From Bog-473 sp963743785 (GTDB taxonomy: Bacteria; Actinomycetota; Acidimicrobiia; Acidimicrobiales; RAAP-2): 64,000 bases of DNA. The notes under the pieces are model-generated. The model was not told the origin of the DNA, did no database searches, and saw only the letters and a program-made list of their open reading frames with translations. Both the position numbers and the translations under genes were made by a program. Below are positions 29,747 to 39,559 of this stretch, piece by piece. Where the stretch lies: NCBI GenBank assembly GCA_963743785.1, contig CAVURD010000004.1, forward strand, positions 434,001 through 498,000, given 5' to 3'. The first letter of the stretch is position 1, and each line of letters begins with the position of its first letter.

Positions 29747-30478
29747 GTGCGGACCACGAAGACCCTCGGCGTGACCGGCATGGTGGCGGCGGGTGCGCTG
29801 GTCGCCGTCCTCCTCGGTGCCAGCGGGGCCGGAGCCGCCCCCGACGCCGGCACGTTGTACCGCCAGGCCATGGCTACCACTCAAGCGTGGTCGGTGCATT
29901 ACACCTCGTCGGGCACCGTCTCGAAGGTCTCCAATTCACAAAGCGGTGATGCCGGTCCGGCGTCGGGCACCCAACAGGTGCTGATTCAGACCGGGGCGAC
30001 GTCCGACGAGGCGTCGCTGGTCGTCATCGGCCAGATCACCTACGCCAAAGCGAACGCCGCCGGCCTGAAGGATCTGATGGGCCTGTCGACGACGCAAGCG
30101 GCGGCCGATGCGAACCAGTGGATCTTGTTCTCCACGGCGAACGCGGCCTTTTCTCAGATCGTGGCCGGCATCCGCTCGCACGATGTGGCCGAGGAGATCG
30201 CCCTCACGGGACCGTTCACGTTTGGGGCGTCGCGCCACCTCGACGGTTACGAGGTCGATACCATCCGGGGCACCCTCGAGGTGCAGGGTGCCAAGCCGGA
30301 GCGGGCCGTCTTGTACGTACGAGCATCGGGTCGCCCCTTTCCCGTCGAAGAGGACACCGTGGGGGCACAGGGACAGCCGAACGGAGAAGATCACATCGTC
30401 TTCTCCCAATGGGGCGAGCAGGTACGACCGAAGGCACCCGACGCCACCATCACCCTGGGGCCGGTGAGCGCCACCTGA
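29747..30478 (+). CDS. Secreted LppX/LolA-like protein (paralog 1)
   Basis: A 243-residue exported protein. A signal peptide (VTGMVAAGALVAVLLGASGAGAA) leads into a soluble domain with YRQAMATTQAWSVHYTSSGT, GQITYAKANAAGLKDLMGLSTTQAAADANQWILF and a C-terminal FSQWGEQVRPKAP. These blocks recur in the next gene, so the two are tandem paralogs. The overall pattern resembles the LppX/LprG-like fold that carries lipids across the cell wall, but the lipobox Cys is missing. The GTG at 29747 is the best start in frame. No precise function can be given. Confidence 0.72.
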   Translation: MRTTKTLGVTGMVAAGALVAVLLGASGAGAAPDAGTLYRQAMATTQAWSVHYTSSGTVSKVSNSQSGDAGPASGTQQVLIQTGATSDEASLVVIGQITYAKANAAGLKDLMGLSTTQAAADANQWILFSTANAAFSQIVAGIRSHDVAEEIALTGPFTFGASRHLDGYEVDTIRGTLEVQGAKPERAVLYVRASGRPFPVEEDTVGAQGQPNGEDHIVFSQWGEQVRPKAPDATITLGPVSAT

Positions 30479-30572
30479 TCCGAAGGCGTCGGGGCGACGT
30501 CCGTGTGGTCGGCTTTCCTGTCAGGATGATGGCCGTTTCGCATCCGCGCCCGCGGCTGCAGAAGGGACCCCC

Positions 30573-31310
30573 ATGCGCCGTTTTCCCGTGATCGTTGGCG
30601 CGGTCACATGCGCCCTTGCCACGACCGCCGGAGCATTGGCGGCGTCGCCGGGAGTGTCGGGAGCCGCCGGCAACGCCCAGGCCACGTACAAGGCCGCACT
30701 GGCCTACGCGGCAACGCAGAATGTGCACTACGTGTCGAAAGCAACGCAGGGCGCGGCCGTCCTCAGCGTCACCGGCGACACCAGTCCCACCGCGGGGACG
30801 CAGTCATTGATCGTCAAAAGCACCGCGGCAACGGAGACCCTCACCACCGCGCTCATCGGAAAGACCGGTTATGTGCGGGGAAATGCTGCCGGCTTGGCCC
30901 ACATTCTCGGACTCACTGCGGCCGAGGCCACGACCTACACCAACAAGTGGTTGTCCTTCCCGACCGGGAACCAGCAATTGGACGCGTTGGTCAGCGGCCT
31001 ACGCAACAAGGATGTCGCCGCCGAGCTCAAGATGTCCGGACCCTTCTCGTTCGGCCCCGCCACAACAATCGGCGGACAAGCGGCCCAGGCGGTGCAGGGA
31101 TTCATCAGTGACAGCACGGGCAAGAAGGTCGCCACCACGCTCTACGTTCAGTCGGGCAGCACGCCACGCCCCCTGCAGGAAGTGACCACCTCGACCCCGG
31201 GGAAGACGAGTGTCGCCGGGTCAGTGACCTTTTCGAACTGGGGACAGCAGACGCACGTGTCCAAGCCCTCCCACGCCGTCTCCCTTCTCTCGCTCGCTCC
31301 GGCCGGTTGA
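30573..31310 (+). CDS. Secreted LppX/LolA-like protein (paralog 2)
   Basis: A 245-residue exported protein with a signal peptide (VIVGAVTCALATTAGALAA). It shares with its neighbour the segments YKAALAYAATQNVHYVSKAT, GYVRGNAAGLAHILGLTAAEATTYTNKWLSF and VTFSNWGQQTHVSKP. The C-terminal half repeats the beta-strand pattern of paralog 1 (ALKMSGPFSFG against ALTGPFTFG). This points to tandem duplication followed by divergence. A role in lipid or precursor binding outside the membrane is inferred from fold resemblance only. Confidence 0.78.
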   Translation: MRRFPVIVGAVTCALATTAGALAASPGVSGAAGNAQATYKAALAYAATQNVHYVSKATQGAAVLSVTGDTSPTAGTQSLIVKSTAATETLTTALIGKTGYVRGNAAGLAHILGLTAAEATTYTNKWLSFPTGNQQLDALVSGLRNKDVAAELKMSGPFSFGPATTIGGQAAQAVQGFISDSTGKKVATTLYVQSGSTPRPLQEVTTSTPGKTSVAGSVTFSNWGQQTHVSKPSHAVSLLSLAPAG

Positions 31311-31419
31311 TCGCTCGACGATCACTCTGCCGGCGCGAGCCGTCACAGAGAGTGTCCAGCCCAGGAGCGTCAGAGGACCATGCGTGCCAGGGGAAGTTGA
31401 GACGGTCCCCTCCCCGCCC

Positions 31420-31448
31420 TTGCGCCACCTCCAACTTCTATATAAAAT
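31420..31448 (+). promoter_or_regulatory. Candidate sigma-70-type promoter for the ABC importer operon
   Basis: TTGCGC (31420-31425), a 17-bp spacer and TAAAAT (31443-31448) form a plausible -35/-10 pair in an AT-rich island about 150 bp upstream of the substrate-binding protein gene. The predicted transcript would have a leader of roughly 145 nt. Confidence 0.5.
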
Positions 31449-31599
31449 ATTCAATCGCAAGTTTCGGGGGGTACCAGCAGCTGGCGAGGGTCCGGTTTTG
31501 TGCACCTTCTCCCGGCTCGCGCCCGCAGCCCGATCCCCGATTCTGTCGGGGTGCTGATTGAATGACCCGTTCGCGAAGTGCTCCTGGGAGGGTATGGGG

Positions 31600-32997
31600 A
31601 TGATCTGCAAAGGACTAGCCGAGTTCCGAAAGTCGGCGCTGCCGCTGGCCATGGCGACCTTGATGGTCGCAGGGACGTACGTCGCACTCACGTCGACGAC
31701 CGCTGCCGCAGCGACGTCAGGCAGTCGCGCGTTGTCGGCGGGCGCGACCCCCAACGGCGTGTGGCCCGGGGTCGGCAAGATCTGCGAACCCGGACCCGGC
31801 GGTGCCTCCTCGGTCCGCGGTGTGACCTCCAAGACCATCAACATCGCCGTGTTCAACGACGCGGCCAACACCATTGAGCCGGGACTCGAGGCCGAGTTCC
31901 CCCAGCAGGCCAAGGCGTTCGCGGCATGGTGCAACGCCTCGGGCGGCATCAACGGACGCAAGATCGTGATCGACAACCGCGACGCCGCGCTGTTCAACGC
32001 CGCGCAACAGATGACTGCGGCCTGCCAGAGCGACTTCATGGCGGTCGGCGGCGGCATGGCCCTCGACCAGCCATCGGTCCCCATCCGTGAGAAGTGCGGG
32101 CTGGGACAGATCACCGGGTATGTCGTCTCGAACGCGTCCGATCTGGCCACCCTGCAGGTCGATCCGAGCGGTATCAACACAGACTCGGTCACCTCAGGAT
32201 GGTTCGCGGCGCTGGCGAAGGCCTACCCGAAGGCGGTCAAAGAGGCCGGCATGGGTGGGCAGAACGACGCCTCCATCCTCCAGCCCGAAACGAAGTACGA
32301 ATTCGGCGCCGAAGCGCAGGGCTGGAAGGTCGCCGACTTCCTTGAGCCCCCGATCACGGTGGAGAACTGGGCGCCCTACGTCGAGGACTACCAGAGCAAG
32401 GGGGCCCAGGCCCTGTGGCCCGCCGACAGCGGCAACTTCGTTCCCTTCGCGCAGGCGATGACGACTGCCGGCTACCACCCCGCCTTCGTTGCGCTGGGGA
32501 CACAGTTCGCCGACGCCCAGACGCAGCAAGCCGTGGTCGACAACCCCAGTCTGCCCCCGGTCTATGTCGAGACGTCGTGGTGGCCACTCTCGATGGCGTC
32601 GCAGAACCCCTCCACCGAGCAGCTGGTCAACGTCATGCACACCTACGCCAAGGGCGACACCGTCGACTTCGACGACGAGGAGGGAGCCGAGTCGTGGCTC
32701 CTGTGGGCCAAGTCGGCCTCGGCCTGTGGCGCCAGCCTCACGGTGACGTGTGTCCTGAACCACGCCGCAGCCGTGACGAACTGGGACGCCGGAGGCATTG
32801 AGGCGCCGATTGCCAGCTTGACGCTCTCCAACGAGAACCCCCAGCCCTCGCCGTGCTTCGTCCTCATGAAGGGCGGGGCGAAGGGGTGGATCTACGACAA
32901 GGCGATCACCCAGCCCACGCAGTCCATCTGGAACTGCAACCCCAAGAACGTCGTCCACCTGACCTCACAACAGCAGCAACAACTGAACTCCTTGTGA
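31600..32997 (+). CDS. Branched-chain amino-acid-type ABC transporter substrate-binding protein
   Basis: A 465-residue exported binding protein of the Peripla_BP_6 (LivK-like) type. A signal peptide (LPLAMATLMVAGTYVALT) precedes the domain. Features include KTINIAVFNDAANTIEPGLEAEFPQQAKAFAAWCNASGGINGRKIVI, the usual opening of this family, and the hinge region LWPADSGNFVPFAQAM. The ATG at 31600 lies 8 nt after GGAGG; an ATG at 31594 is too close. Permease and two ATPase genes follow, completing a HAAT-type importer. Such proteins in catabolic actinobacteria often bind aromatic or other organic acids, so the ligand is open. Confidence 0.9.
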   Translation: MICKGLAEFRKSALPLAMATLMVAGTYVALTSTTAAAATSGSRALSAGATPNGVWPGVGKICEPGPGGASSVRGVTSKTINIAVFNDAANTIEPGLEAEFPQQAKAFAAWCNASGGINGRKIVIDNRDAALFNAAQQMTAACQSDFMAVGGGMALDQPSVPIREKCGLGQITGYVVSNASDLATLQVDPSGINTDSVTSGWFAALAKAYPKAVKEAGMGGQNDASILQPETKYEFGAEAQGWKVADFLEPPITVENWAPYVEDYQSKGAQALWPADSGNFVPFAQAMTTAGYHPAFVALGTQFADAQTQQAVVDNPSLPPVYVETSWWPLSMASQNPSTEQLVNVMHTYAKGDTVDFDDEEGAESWLLWAKSASACGASLTVTCVLNHAAAVTNWDAGGIEAPIASLTLSNENPQPSPCFVLMKGGAKGWIYDKAITQPTQSIWNCNPKNVVHLTSQQQQQLNSL

Positions 32998-33084
32998 GCA
33001 TGGGATGGGCAGGCCGCGGGGAGCGGGTGCAAAGTGCATAGTCTTGCCCCGTCGAGCGACTGACCATTCTGTCGGGGGACGGCT

Positions 33085-35256
33085 GTGCATGAATTCATCA
33101 TCTTCACCATCGGCGGCCTGGCGGCGGCGGGCATCTACGCGATAACGGCGAGCGGCCTCACCCTGACCTACACGACGACCGGGATCTTCAATTGGGCGCA
33201 CGGCGCCATCGGAATGGTCTGCGCCTTCGCCTATTGGCAGATGAGCATCGGCTGGGGCTGGCCGACGCTCGTCTCGATTCTCGTAAGCATCTTCGTGCTG
33301 GCGCCTGCCATCGGCATCGTGATCGAATTGGCGGTGATGCGCCGGCTCGAGGGTGTCTCGGAGGCAGCCAAACTGGTCGTCACGCTCTCCATCGCGCTCA
33401 TGCTCTTGGGCGTCGCGCAATGGATCTGGAGCCCCACGACCTATCGGGCACTGCCCCCACTCTTCAACAACGACACCCTGGTCCTCGGGTCGATCAGGAT
33501 CTCCTACAACGACGTGACCGTCCTGATCCTGGCCCTGGTCGTCGCCATCGGGCTGCGCCTGTACCTCTATCGCACCCGGATGGGCGTCACCATGCGAGCC
33601 AGCGTCGACGACCGGACGCTCACCTCGCTCAACGGGTCGAGCGCCAATACGAATGCCCGCAACGCCTGGATCATCGGCTCCATGCTGGCTGCACTGGCGG
33701 GGATCCTCGTCGCGCCCACCCTCACCCTGTCGGCCTCCGCGCTGACGCTGCTCATCGTCAACGCGTATGCGGCGTCGGTTATCGGGCGCCTGCGCTCCAT
33801 TCCGATGACCTTCGTGGGTGCGATCATCTTGGGCCTCTCCATCGCGTACTCGGTGGCCTACCTGCCCCAGAACCCCTACATCCAAGGGTTCGAGGACGCG
33901 GTGCCTGCGATCATCCTCTTCATTGCCCTCCTGGTCCTGCCTCAATCGCGACTGCGCGGGCATCGGCAGCTTCGGAGTCGCGAGCTCGCCTTCCGTCCCA
34001 CATGGAACGGCACCGGCCTGTTCTGCGCCGGCACGATCGTCGTCGCGGTCTTCTTGGCCACCACCGTCGGCAAAGCCGACATGTTCAGCCTCAATCGCAT
34101 GTGGGGGCTGGCCATCGTCGGGCTCTCGGTCATCCCCATCGTCGGATACGCGGGCCGCCTGTCGTTGTGCCAGATGACCTTCGCCGGCATCGGCGCCACG
34201 ATGGTCGGGCATCTGGGAGCCCGGGGAAATCCTCTCTCCCTCCTGGCCGCAGCCGGGGTGTGCGCAGTGATCGGCGTCATCGTCGGCATCCCTGCCTTGC
34301 GACTCTCGGGCATCTACTTCGCGCTGGCCACCGCGGCATTCGCCATCACCATGGACAACTGGGTGTTCGCGCTCCCGTCCTTCAACCTGTTCGGGCATCC
34401 CTACGCGCCCTTCGGCTCGGGGTCGCTCGTCTTCGCTCCCTTCCGCATCGGTTCGCTTGCGCTCAGTTCTCAGAAGTCCCAGTTCATCGCCGGGTCGGTC
34501 GCCTTCGTGATCCTGGTCGTGCTCGTCGTCGCCCTGCGGCGATCGGAGTTCGGGCAACGCCTCCTGGCCATGAAGGACAGTCCCGCCGCCTGCGCAACGC
34601 TGGGCATGAACGGCCGGGCGTCGCTCATCGGAGTGTTCGCTTTCTCGGCCGCCCTGGCCGGGGTCGGGGGCGGCATCTACGGCATGGCCCTCGGCAGCGC
34701 GGCGGCCGACGTCTTCCAGTTCTTCAGCGGGCTCTCCGTGCTCTTGGTGATGGTCATCTTTGGGATCACCTCGTTCGGTGCGGCGGGATTGAACGGCGTG
34801 TACCAGGGATCGCCGTTCTTCACCAATTTCTTCCCTTCACTCACCCAATTGCCGCTGGTACTCGTCGGACTCGGCGGCGTCGGCGTGGGGACCACCCCCA
34901 ATGGGACCGTCCCGGGCAGCATCCGCCCGGTCTATCTCTCAGTGGCGCGGCGGCGCTGGCTGGTGGCCCTGATGGCGGCGGTCGTCGGGGGTGCCTGGGC
35001 GCTCCGTCTCGGCGGGGCGATCGGCAACTGGACGATGGCCATCATCATGATGGTCGATCTCGCGCTGTTCCCGGTCCCGGTCTACGTCGCCGACTACCGG
35101 GCGAGGATCGCGCCGCCCGCATTCGGCCTTCCCGAGCGCCGGTCGAAGGACAAGAGGGACGCCTGGTTCGCCGAGGCGGTGTCCGACGACGGACCTGCCG
35201 TCTCGGCCGACCCGCTCACCGCGCTGTCGGGGACCGGAGGCACCAGTGGGACTTGA
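33085..35256 (+). CDS. Fused LivH-LivM-type ABC permease
   Basis: A 723-residue membrane protein joining both permease subunits of a branched-chain amino-acid-type importer. Residues 1 to about 290 are LivH-like (ASGLTLTYTTTGIFNWAHGAIGM; GVTMRASVDDRTLTSLNG is the coupling-helix region). Residues of about 310-640 are LivM-like (GYAGRLSLCQMTFAGIGA, GIPALRLSGIYFALATAAFAI, GQRLLAMKDSPAACATLGMN). About 16-18 hydrophobic segments are seen. The GTG start follows GTCGGGGGACGGCT. The 3' end overlaps the first ATPase gene. Fused permeases are known in actinobacteria. Confidence 0.9.
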   Translation: MHEFIIFTIGGLAAAGIYAITASGLTLTYTTTGIFNWAHGAIGMVCAFAYWQMSIGWGWPTLVSILVSIFVLAPAIGIVIELAVMRRLEGVSEAAKLVVTLSIALMLLGVAQWIWSPTTYRALPPLFNNDTLVLGSIRISYNDVTVLILALVVAIGLRLYLYRTRMGVTMRASVDDRTLTSLNGSSANTNARNAWIIGSMLAALAGILVAPTLTLSASALTLLIVNAYAASVIGRLRSIPMTFVGAIILGLSIAYSVAYLPQNPYIQGFEDAVPAIILFIALLVLPQSRLRGHRQLRSRELAFRPTWNGTGLFCAGTIVVAVFLATTVGKADMFSLNRMWGLAIVGLSVIPIVGYAGRLSLCQMTFAGIGATMVGHLGARGNPLSLLAAAGVCAVIGVIVGIPALRLSGIYFALATAAFAITMDNWVFALPSFNLFGHPYAPFGSGSLVFAPFRIGSLALSSQKSQFIAGSVAFVILVVLVVALRRSEFGQRLLAMKDSPAACATLGMNGRASLIGVFAFSAALAGVGGGIYGMALGSAAADVFQFFSGLSVLLVMVIFGITSFGAAGLNGVYQGSPFFTNFFPSLTQLPLVLVGLGGVGVGTTPNGTVPGSIRPVYLSVARRRWLVALMAAVVGGAWALRLGGAIGNWTMAIIMMVDLALFPVPVYVADYRARIAPPAFGLPERRSKDKRDAWFAEAVSDDGPAVSADPLTALSGTGGTSGT

Positions 35257-35993
35257 CATCCAAGAGGTCTCGGTTCGCTTCGGGGGTTTGGCCGCGCTGT
35301 CCGAGGTGTCGCTCAACGCCGCTGAGGGTGCGATCACCGGATTGATCGGGCCGAACGGAGCCGGCAAGACGACCCTGTTCAACGTGGTAACGGGGATGCA
35401 GCGCCCCAATGCGGGGGCCGTGCACCTCGACGGTCGGGATGTGGGCGGGCTCTCGTCCTACCGCCGGGCCCGGCTCGGGCTCGGGCGCACGTTCCAACGC
35501 CTGGAGCTCTTCGGGACCCTGACCGTCGCCGAGAACATCGGGGTCGCCGCATCCATCGCGCAGCGGGGGGTGGTGAGGGCGAGGTCGAGAGCGATTCATG
35601 AAATCCGCGAGGAGATACTGGACCGGGTGGGACTGACGTCCGTGGCCAACGAACGAGCCGACACCTTGCCGACGGGGACCGGTCGCCTCGTCGAGTTGGC
35701 GCGCGCCCTTGCCACCAGGCCCAAGGTCCTCCTCCTCGACGAACCGGCGGCCGGGCCAGGACACCGACGAAACCGAGCGCTTCTCGGACATTCTGCGCGA
35801 TCTGGTGAGCGATGGCCTCGCCATTCTGCTGGTCGAACACGACATGGAACTGGTCATGAACGTCTGCCATACCGTCGTGGTCCTCGATTACGGCCGCATC
35901 ATCTGCACCGGCACGCCAGCGGAGGTCCGGGCCGACCCCGAGGTCCAGGCCGCGTATCTCGGCACAGTATCGACGGCCGTGGCCGATGCCTGA
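35246..35993 (+). CDS. LivG-type ABC transporter ATPase, one frameshift
   Basis: A subunit of about 248 residues once the frames are joined near 35757. Walker A is GPNGAGKTT, the signature loop is LPTGTGRLVELARALA (a variant of LSGGQ seen in some actinobacterial LivG proteins), Walker B is VLLLDEPAAG, and the H-loop is AILLVEHDMELVM. The conserved DEPAAG/QDTDETERF junction falls exactly at the break, suggesting one inserted base in GGGCCAGG. The GTG at 35246 lies after GGACCGGAGG inside the end of the permease gene. Confidence 0.85.
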
Positions 35994-36979
35994 ACCCCTC
36001 TTGGAGTTCCGGAGGAGTACGGGCGGCCTACGAGGAGGTCGAGGTGATCCACGGGATCGACGCGACGTTCGAGGAAGGTGTCGTGACCGCTGTCCTCGGG
36101 GCAAATGGTGCCGGCAAGTCGACCCTCCTCGCCCTGGCGGCCGGCATCATGGGGCCGAGCGAGGGTGAGGTCCGCTTCGCCGGTGACAAGGTACGCGTGG
36201 GATCGACGTCTTCGTTGGCCCGCCGGGGGCTCTGCCTTATTCCCGAGGGCCGCGGCGTGTTCCCGAACCTGACCGTGCGGGAGAACCTCTGGGTCATGAC
36301 GCACAGCGGTTCGGGGCGACGACACGTCGAGCGGAGCGCGTTCGAACGGTTCCCGCGCCTGGCGGATCGCGGTGACCAGCCGGCCGGCACGCTGTCGGGC
36401 GGCGAACAGCAGATGCTGGCGCTGGCCCGCGCCGTGGCGACGAGCCCGCGGTTGCTCATGCTGGACGAGCTCTCGATGGGGCTCGCACCCATCATCGTCG
36501 ACGAGCTCTACAGCCATGTCGTGCGCCTGGTGGCGGAGGGCATCACCGTGGTGGTGGTGGAGCAATTCGCCCGCACCGCCCTGGCGGTTGCCACCTCGGC
36601 CATCGTGATGGCGAACGGACGGATCGTCCAGACCGGGCCGGCAAGCGACGTGGAGTCGGTGCTCCAGTCGGCGTATCTGGGACCGGCTCAACCCGCGGGG
36701 TCGGGCTCACCCGCACACAACGGGACGTCAGATCACATCGACACCCGGTACGGGAGCCCAGTAGGACACCCGGGTCTCGAGGGACGGCATTCGTTGAAGA
36801 AGGCGCCTCCCTCTCGCCCGGTCCACAGTGATCCGGACTTCTCATCGGGCGGCGGTGCCGACGCCGGAGGCCGACCGGTTCGGGCCGCCGGGGGAACGGC
36901 CCGAACCGGTCAGCTCGAGGTGGTCGGTTGGGTGAGGTTGTACAGCGTGGTGCCGTCCACCGTCTGGGCCGTGAAGTGA
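35986..36979 (+). CDS. LivF-type ABC transporter ATPase, frameshift and odd C-terminal tail
   Basis: The ATG at 35986 (MPEPLLEF) overlaps the LivG end. A frameshift near 36012 moves into the frame with GVRAAYEEVEVIHGIDATF, Walker A GANGAGKST, PEGRGVFPNLTVRENL, signature LSGGEQQMLALARA, Walker B LLMLDELSMGLAP and H-loop VVVVEQFA. The normal LivF end is near SAYLGP (about 36685). The frame runs on for about 95 low-complexity residues to 36979 and overlaps the convergent glycosyltransferase gene, so the real stop was probably lost to another indel. The subunit completes the importer. Confidence 0.8.
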
Positions 36980-39129
36980 CTCTCGACCCACGTTGAGATC
37001 TGCGACGCCACGTCGGTGCTGCCGCCGGTGCTGCCGGTGGCGCCGAAGGCGCCACCCCCGAAGCCGCCCGCGCCAAGACCTCGCCCGCCGCCGATGTAGT
37101 AGTGGATCCTGCCGTCCCTCACGTACTGCTCGAACTGGGCCAGCGAGGGCGCCGGGTCGGTGCCGTTGAAGCCTCCGATGGCCATCACGGGATCGTCGCT
37201 GGCCAACTGGTAGCCGGCGGCCGAGTTGGAATTGGTGGTGGCGGCCACCCACGAATAGCTGCCGGCATCGGCTTGGAGAAGCTTGGTGACGCCCGAGCCG
37301 GGCGTACTCGAGCCCAGGATCCCGCCGGCACCCCCGAACCGCCGCCGAAGGTGCCGCCCCGCCCGCCGGCAAAGGCCGGCGGCGTGAAGCCGCCGCCGGT
37401 CCCACGTCCGGGGCCGAAGCCGCCCGGGGGGGTGAATCCTCCACCGGTCCGGCCGCCTCTGGTCCCACCGGGGAAGCCTCCCGGGATCCCACCGAGGCGG
37501 CGAAATCCACCGCCGCCGAAGCCACCGAAACCGCCGCCGGGGCCGCCGAAGCCCCCGGCCGGCGATGGGGTCACCGTCGGAATGGCGCCGCTGTGCGGCG
37601 TGGCCGCCGTGGCGATGGTGGAGAACAGCGGCGCGGCCAGGGCGGCGCCGAATCCGAGGACCGCCACCAGGGCGACGGCCACAGTGGGCATCCGGCGCAG
37701 CCACGGGAGGGCGAGGATGGCCAGCGCACCGAGGGCGCCGGCCACCGCCACGACGACGCGGAGCCAGGGGAACCAGGCCGGGGTGCGATCCAACAGCACG
37801 ACGCCCCAGATGGTGGTGACCACCAGGGCCGCCGCCAGGGCCGATCGACCCACCCACGAGGCGCGGCGTTGCCACAGCGCCATGGTGCCCATGCCGACCA
37901 GGGCGCCCAGCGGTGGCGCCAGGGCGACCGTGTAGTAGGGGTGGATGATGCCCTGGGCCAAGCTGATGGTCAGCCCGATGCCGACCAGGCAGCCACCCCA
38001 GAGCAGGAAGGCGGCCCGTTCGTGGTCGGTGCGCTTGGCCCGCCACGTGAGAAGCAACACAACGGCGCCCATGAGGAGCGCGCCGGGGAGCAGCCAGGAC
38101 ATCATGTTGCCGAATTGGGGGTTGAAGAGACGGGTGAGACCGGTGGGGCCCCACATGCTGCCCGCTTGGGTCGAGCCGCCCACGTGTCCGGCCTCGTTCC
38201 CGGTCAATCGGCCGAATCCGTTGTAGCCGAAGATGAGATTGAGGATGCTGTTGTTCTGTGAGCCGCCCACGTAGGGGCGGTCAGCTGCCGGCGTGAGGGC
38301 CACCGCGGCGACCCACCATCCGGCCGCCGCCAACGTGGTCAGGCCCAGGACGATGACCTGCCAGGCCCGGCGCCGGAAGGGGGTGGGGGCGGCAAGCAGG
38401 TACACGATGCCCAACGCCGGGACAATGAGGAAGGCCTGCAGCATCTTGGTGAGGAACCCGAAGCCCACCAACGTGCCGGCGAGCACGAGCCATCTGGTCT
38501 GGGCCGCCTCGAGCGCCCGAACCGTGGCGTAGATGGCGCCCGTGAGGAGGAGGGCCAGCAACGCATCGGGGTTGTTGAAGCGGAACATGAGGGCCGCCAC
38601 CGGCGTCAGGGCCACCACGGCGCCCCCCAGCAGGGCGGCGTTGGCCGAGAACCAGCGCCGGACGGTCAGGTAGACCAGACCGACGGTGGCCACTCCTTCG
38701 AGGGCCTGGGGAACCAGCATGCTCCACGAGTTAAAACCGAAGATCCGGCCCGAGATCTCCATGACCCACAACGAGGCCGGCGGTTTGTCCACGGTGATGA
38801 AGTTGGACGAGTCCGAGGAGCCGAAGAAGAAGGCCTTCCAGCTCTTGGTGCCCGCCTGGACGGCCGCCGAATAGAACGAGTTGGCCCACCCGCTGGCACC
38901 GAGGTCCCACAGGTAGAGCACGGCGGTCAAGCTCAACAGGGTGAGGAGAGCGGGCCGGACCCAGGCCGGGTCCTGCTCGCGGCCACGAACGAGGCGGACC
39001 AGGCGTCCCCGGGGCGGCGTGCAATCCGCTGGGGCCGCCCCGGGGACGAAGGGGCCGGAACGGTGCGGTTCCGTTGGGCTCTTGCTGCTCGACACCGTCC
39101 CCGGGCGATGCCGGGATGAGCGTGGTCAT
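36910..39129 (-). CDS. GT39/ArnT-like polyprenyl-phosphate glycosyltransferase, two frameshifts
   Basis: A large membrane glycosyltransferase. The core frame (39095 to about 37345) has LGASGWANSFYSAAVQ, FITVDKPPASLWVMEISGRIFGF (conserved acidic active-site loop), FRFNNPDALLALLL and a dozen hydrophobic segments. A Gly/Phe-rich stretch then runs to a second frame (about 37340 to 36910) holding the family C-terminus (DDPVMAIGGFNGTDPAPSLAQF, YYIGGG, STWVESHF). The ATG at 39129 overlaps the GtrA stop (ATGA), which argues that the true start is there and that a second frameshift near 39060 was introduced. It would transfer a sugar from a polyprenyl phosphate at the outer membrane face. Confidence 0.82.
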
Positions 39130-39548
39130 GGGGAAGCCTCCAGGTAATGGTCGGACGAGAGGGCCGTGGGTCGGAAGATCCAAGCCCTCAGGACGGCGAA
39201 GCGGAGCACCGCGGCCACGGCATTGGCTGCGGTCACGGCCACGAGGTCCCAGCCCAGCGAGGAACCGACCAGCGCCTGCACCGCGAGGAGACCCAAAGTG
39301 GTCAGGGCCAGGCTGAGGAGGAAGAGGCCGGCCCCCAGGGCGACCAGGCGGCCTCGATGGGCCTTTCCTTGCATGCTGCGGGCCAGCTCCCTGTGCACGG
39401 CGAGGTTGAAGACGGTGCAGATGGCCAAGGCGAGCGCGTTGGCCCCGAGCGGACCGGCCAGGGGGCGCCAGGCCACGAAGAGAAAGAGGTAGCCGAGGGT
39501 GCTGATGGCGCCCACGCCGGCAAAGCGGAGCAGTTGGTCGGCCGCCAC
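39126..39548 (-). CDS. GtrA-like membrane protein (may be the C-terminus of the GT2 protein)
   Basis: 140 residues with four hydrophobic segments and the GtrA opening LLRFAGVGAISTLGYLFLFVAW, plus FNLAVHRELA. GtrA proteins help flip or present polyprenyl-phosphate sugars. In actinobacteria, GT2 and GtrA are often one polypeptide, and here the GT2 reading frame runs into this region with no stop. A single indel near 39580 would join them. The 3' end overlaps the GT39-like gene by 4 bp, linking glucosyl/mannosyl-phosphate-polyprenol synthesis, flipping and transfer. Confidence 0.78.
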   Translation of the reverse strand: MAADQLLRFAGVGAISTLGYLFLFVAWRPLAGPLGANALALAICTVFNLAVHRELARSMQGKAHRGRLVALGAGLFLLSLALTTLGLLAVQALVGSSLGWDLVAVTAANAVAAVLRFAVLRAWIFRPTALSSDHYLEASP

Positions 39549-39559
39549 CTGATCGACGG

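Noticed and set aside
32965..34557. 530-codon minus-strand frame
   Set aside because: Antisense shadow of the fused permease; very Asp/Glu/Arg/Gly-rich with no domain.
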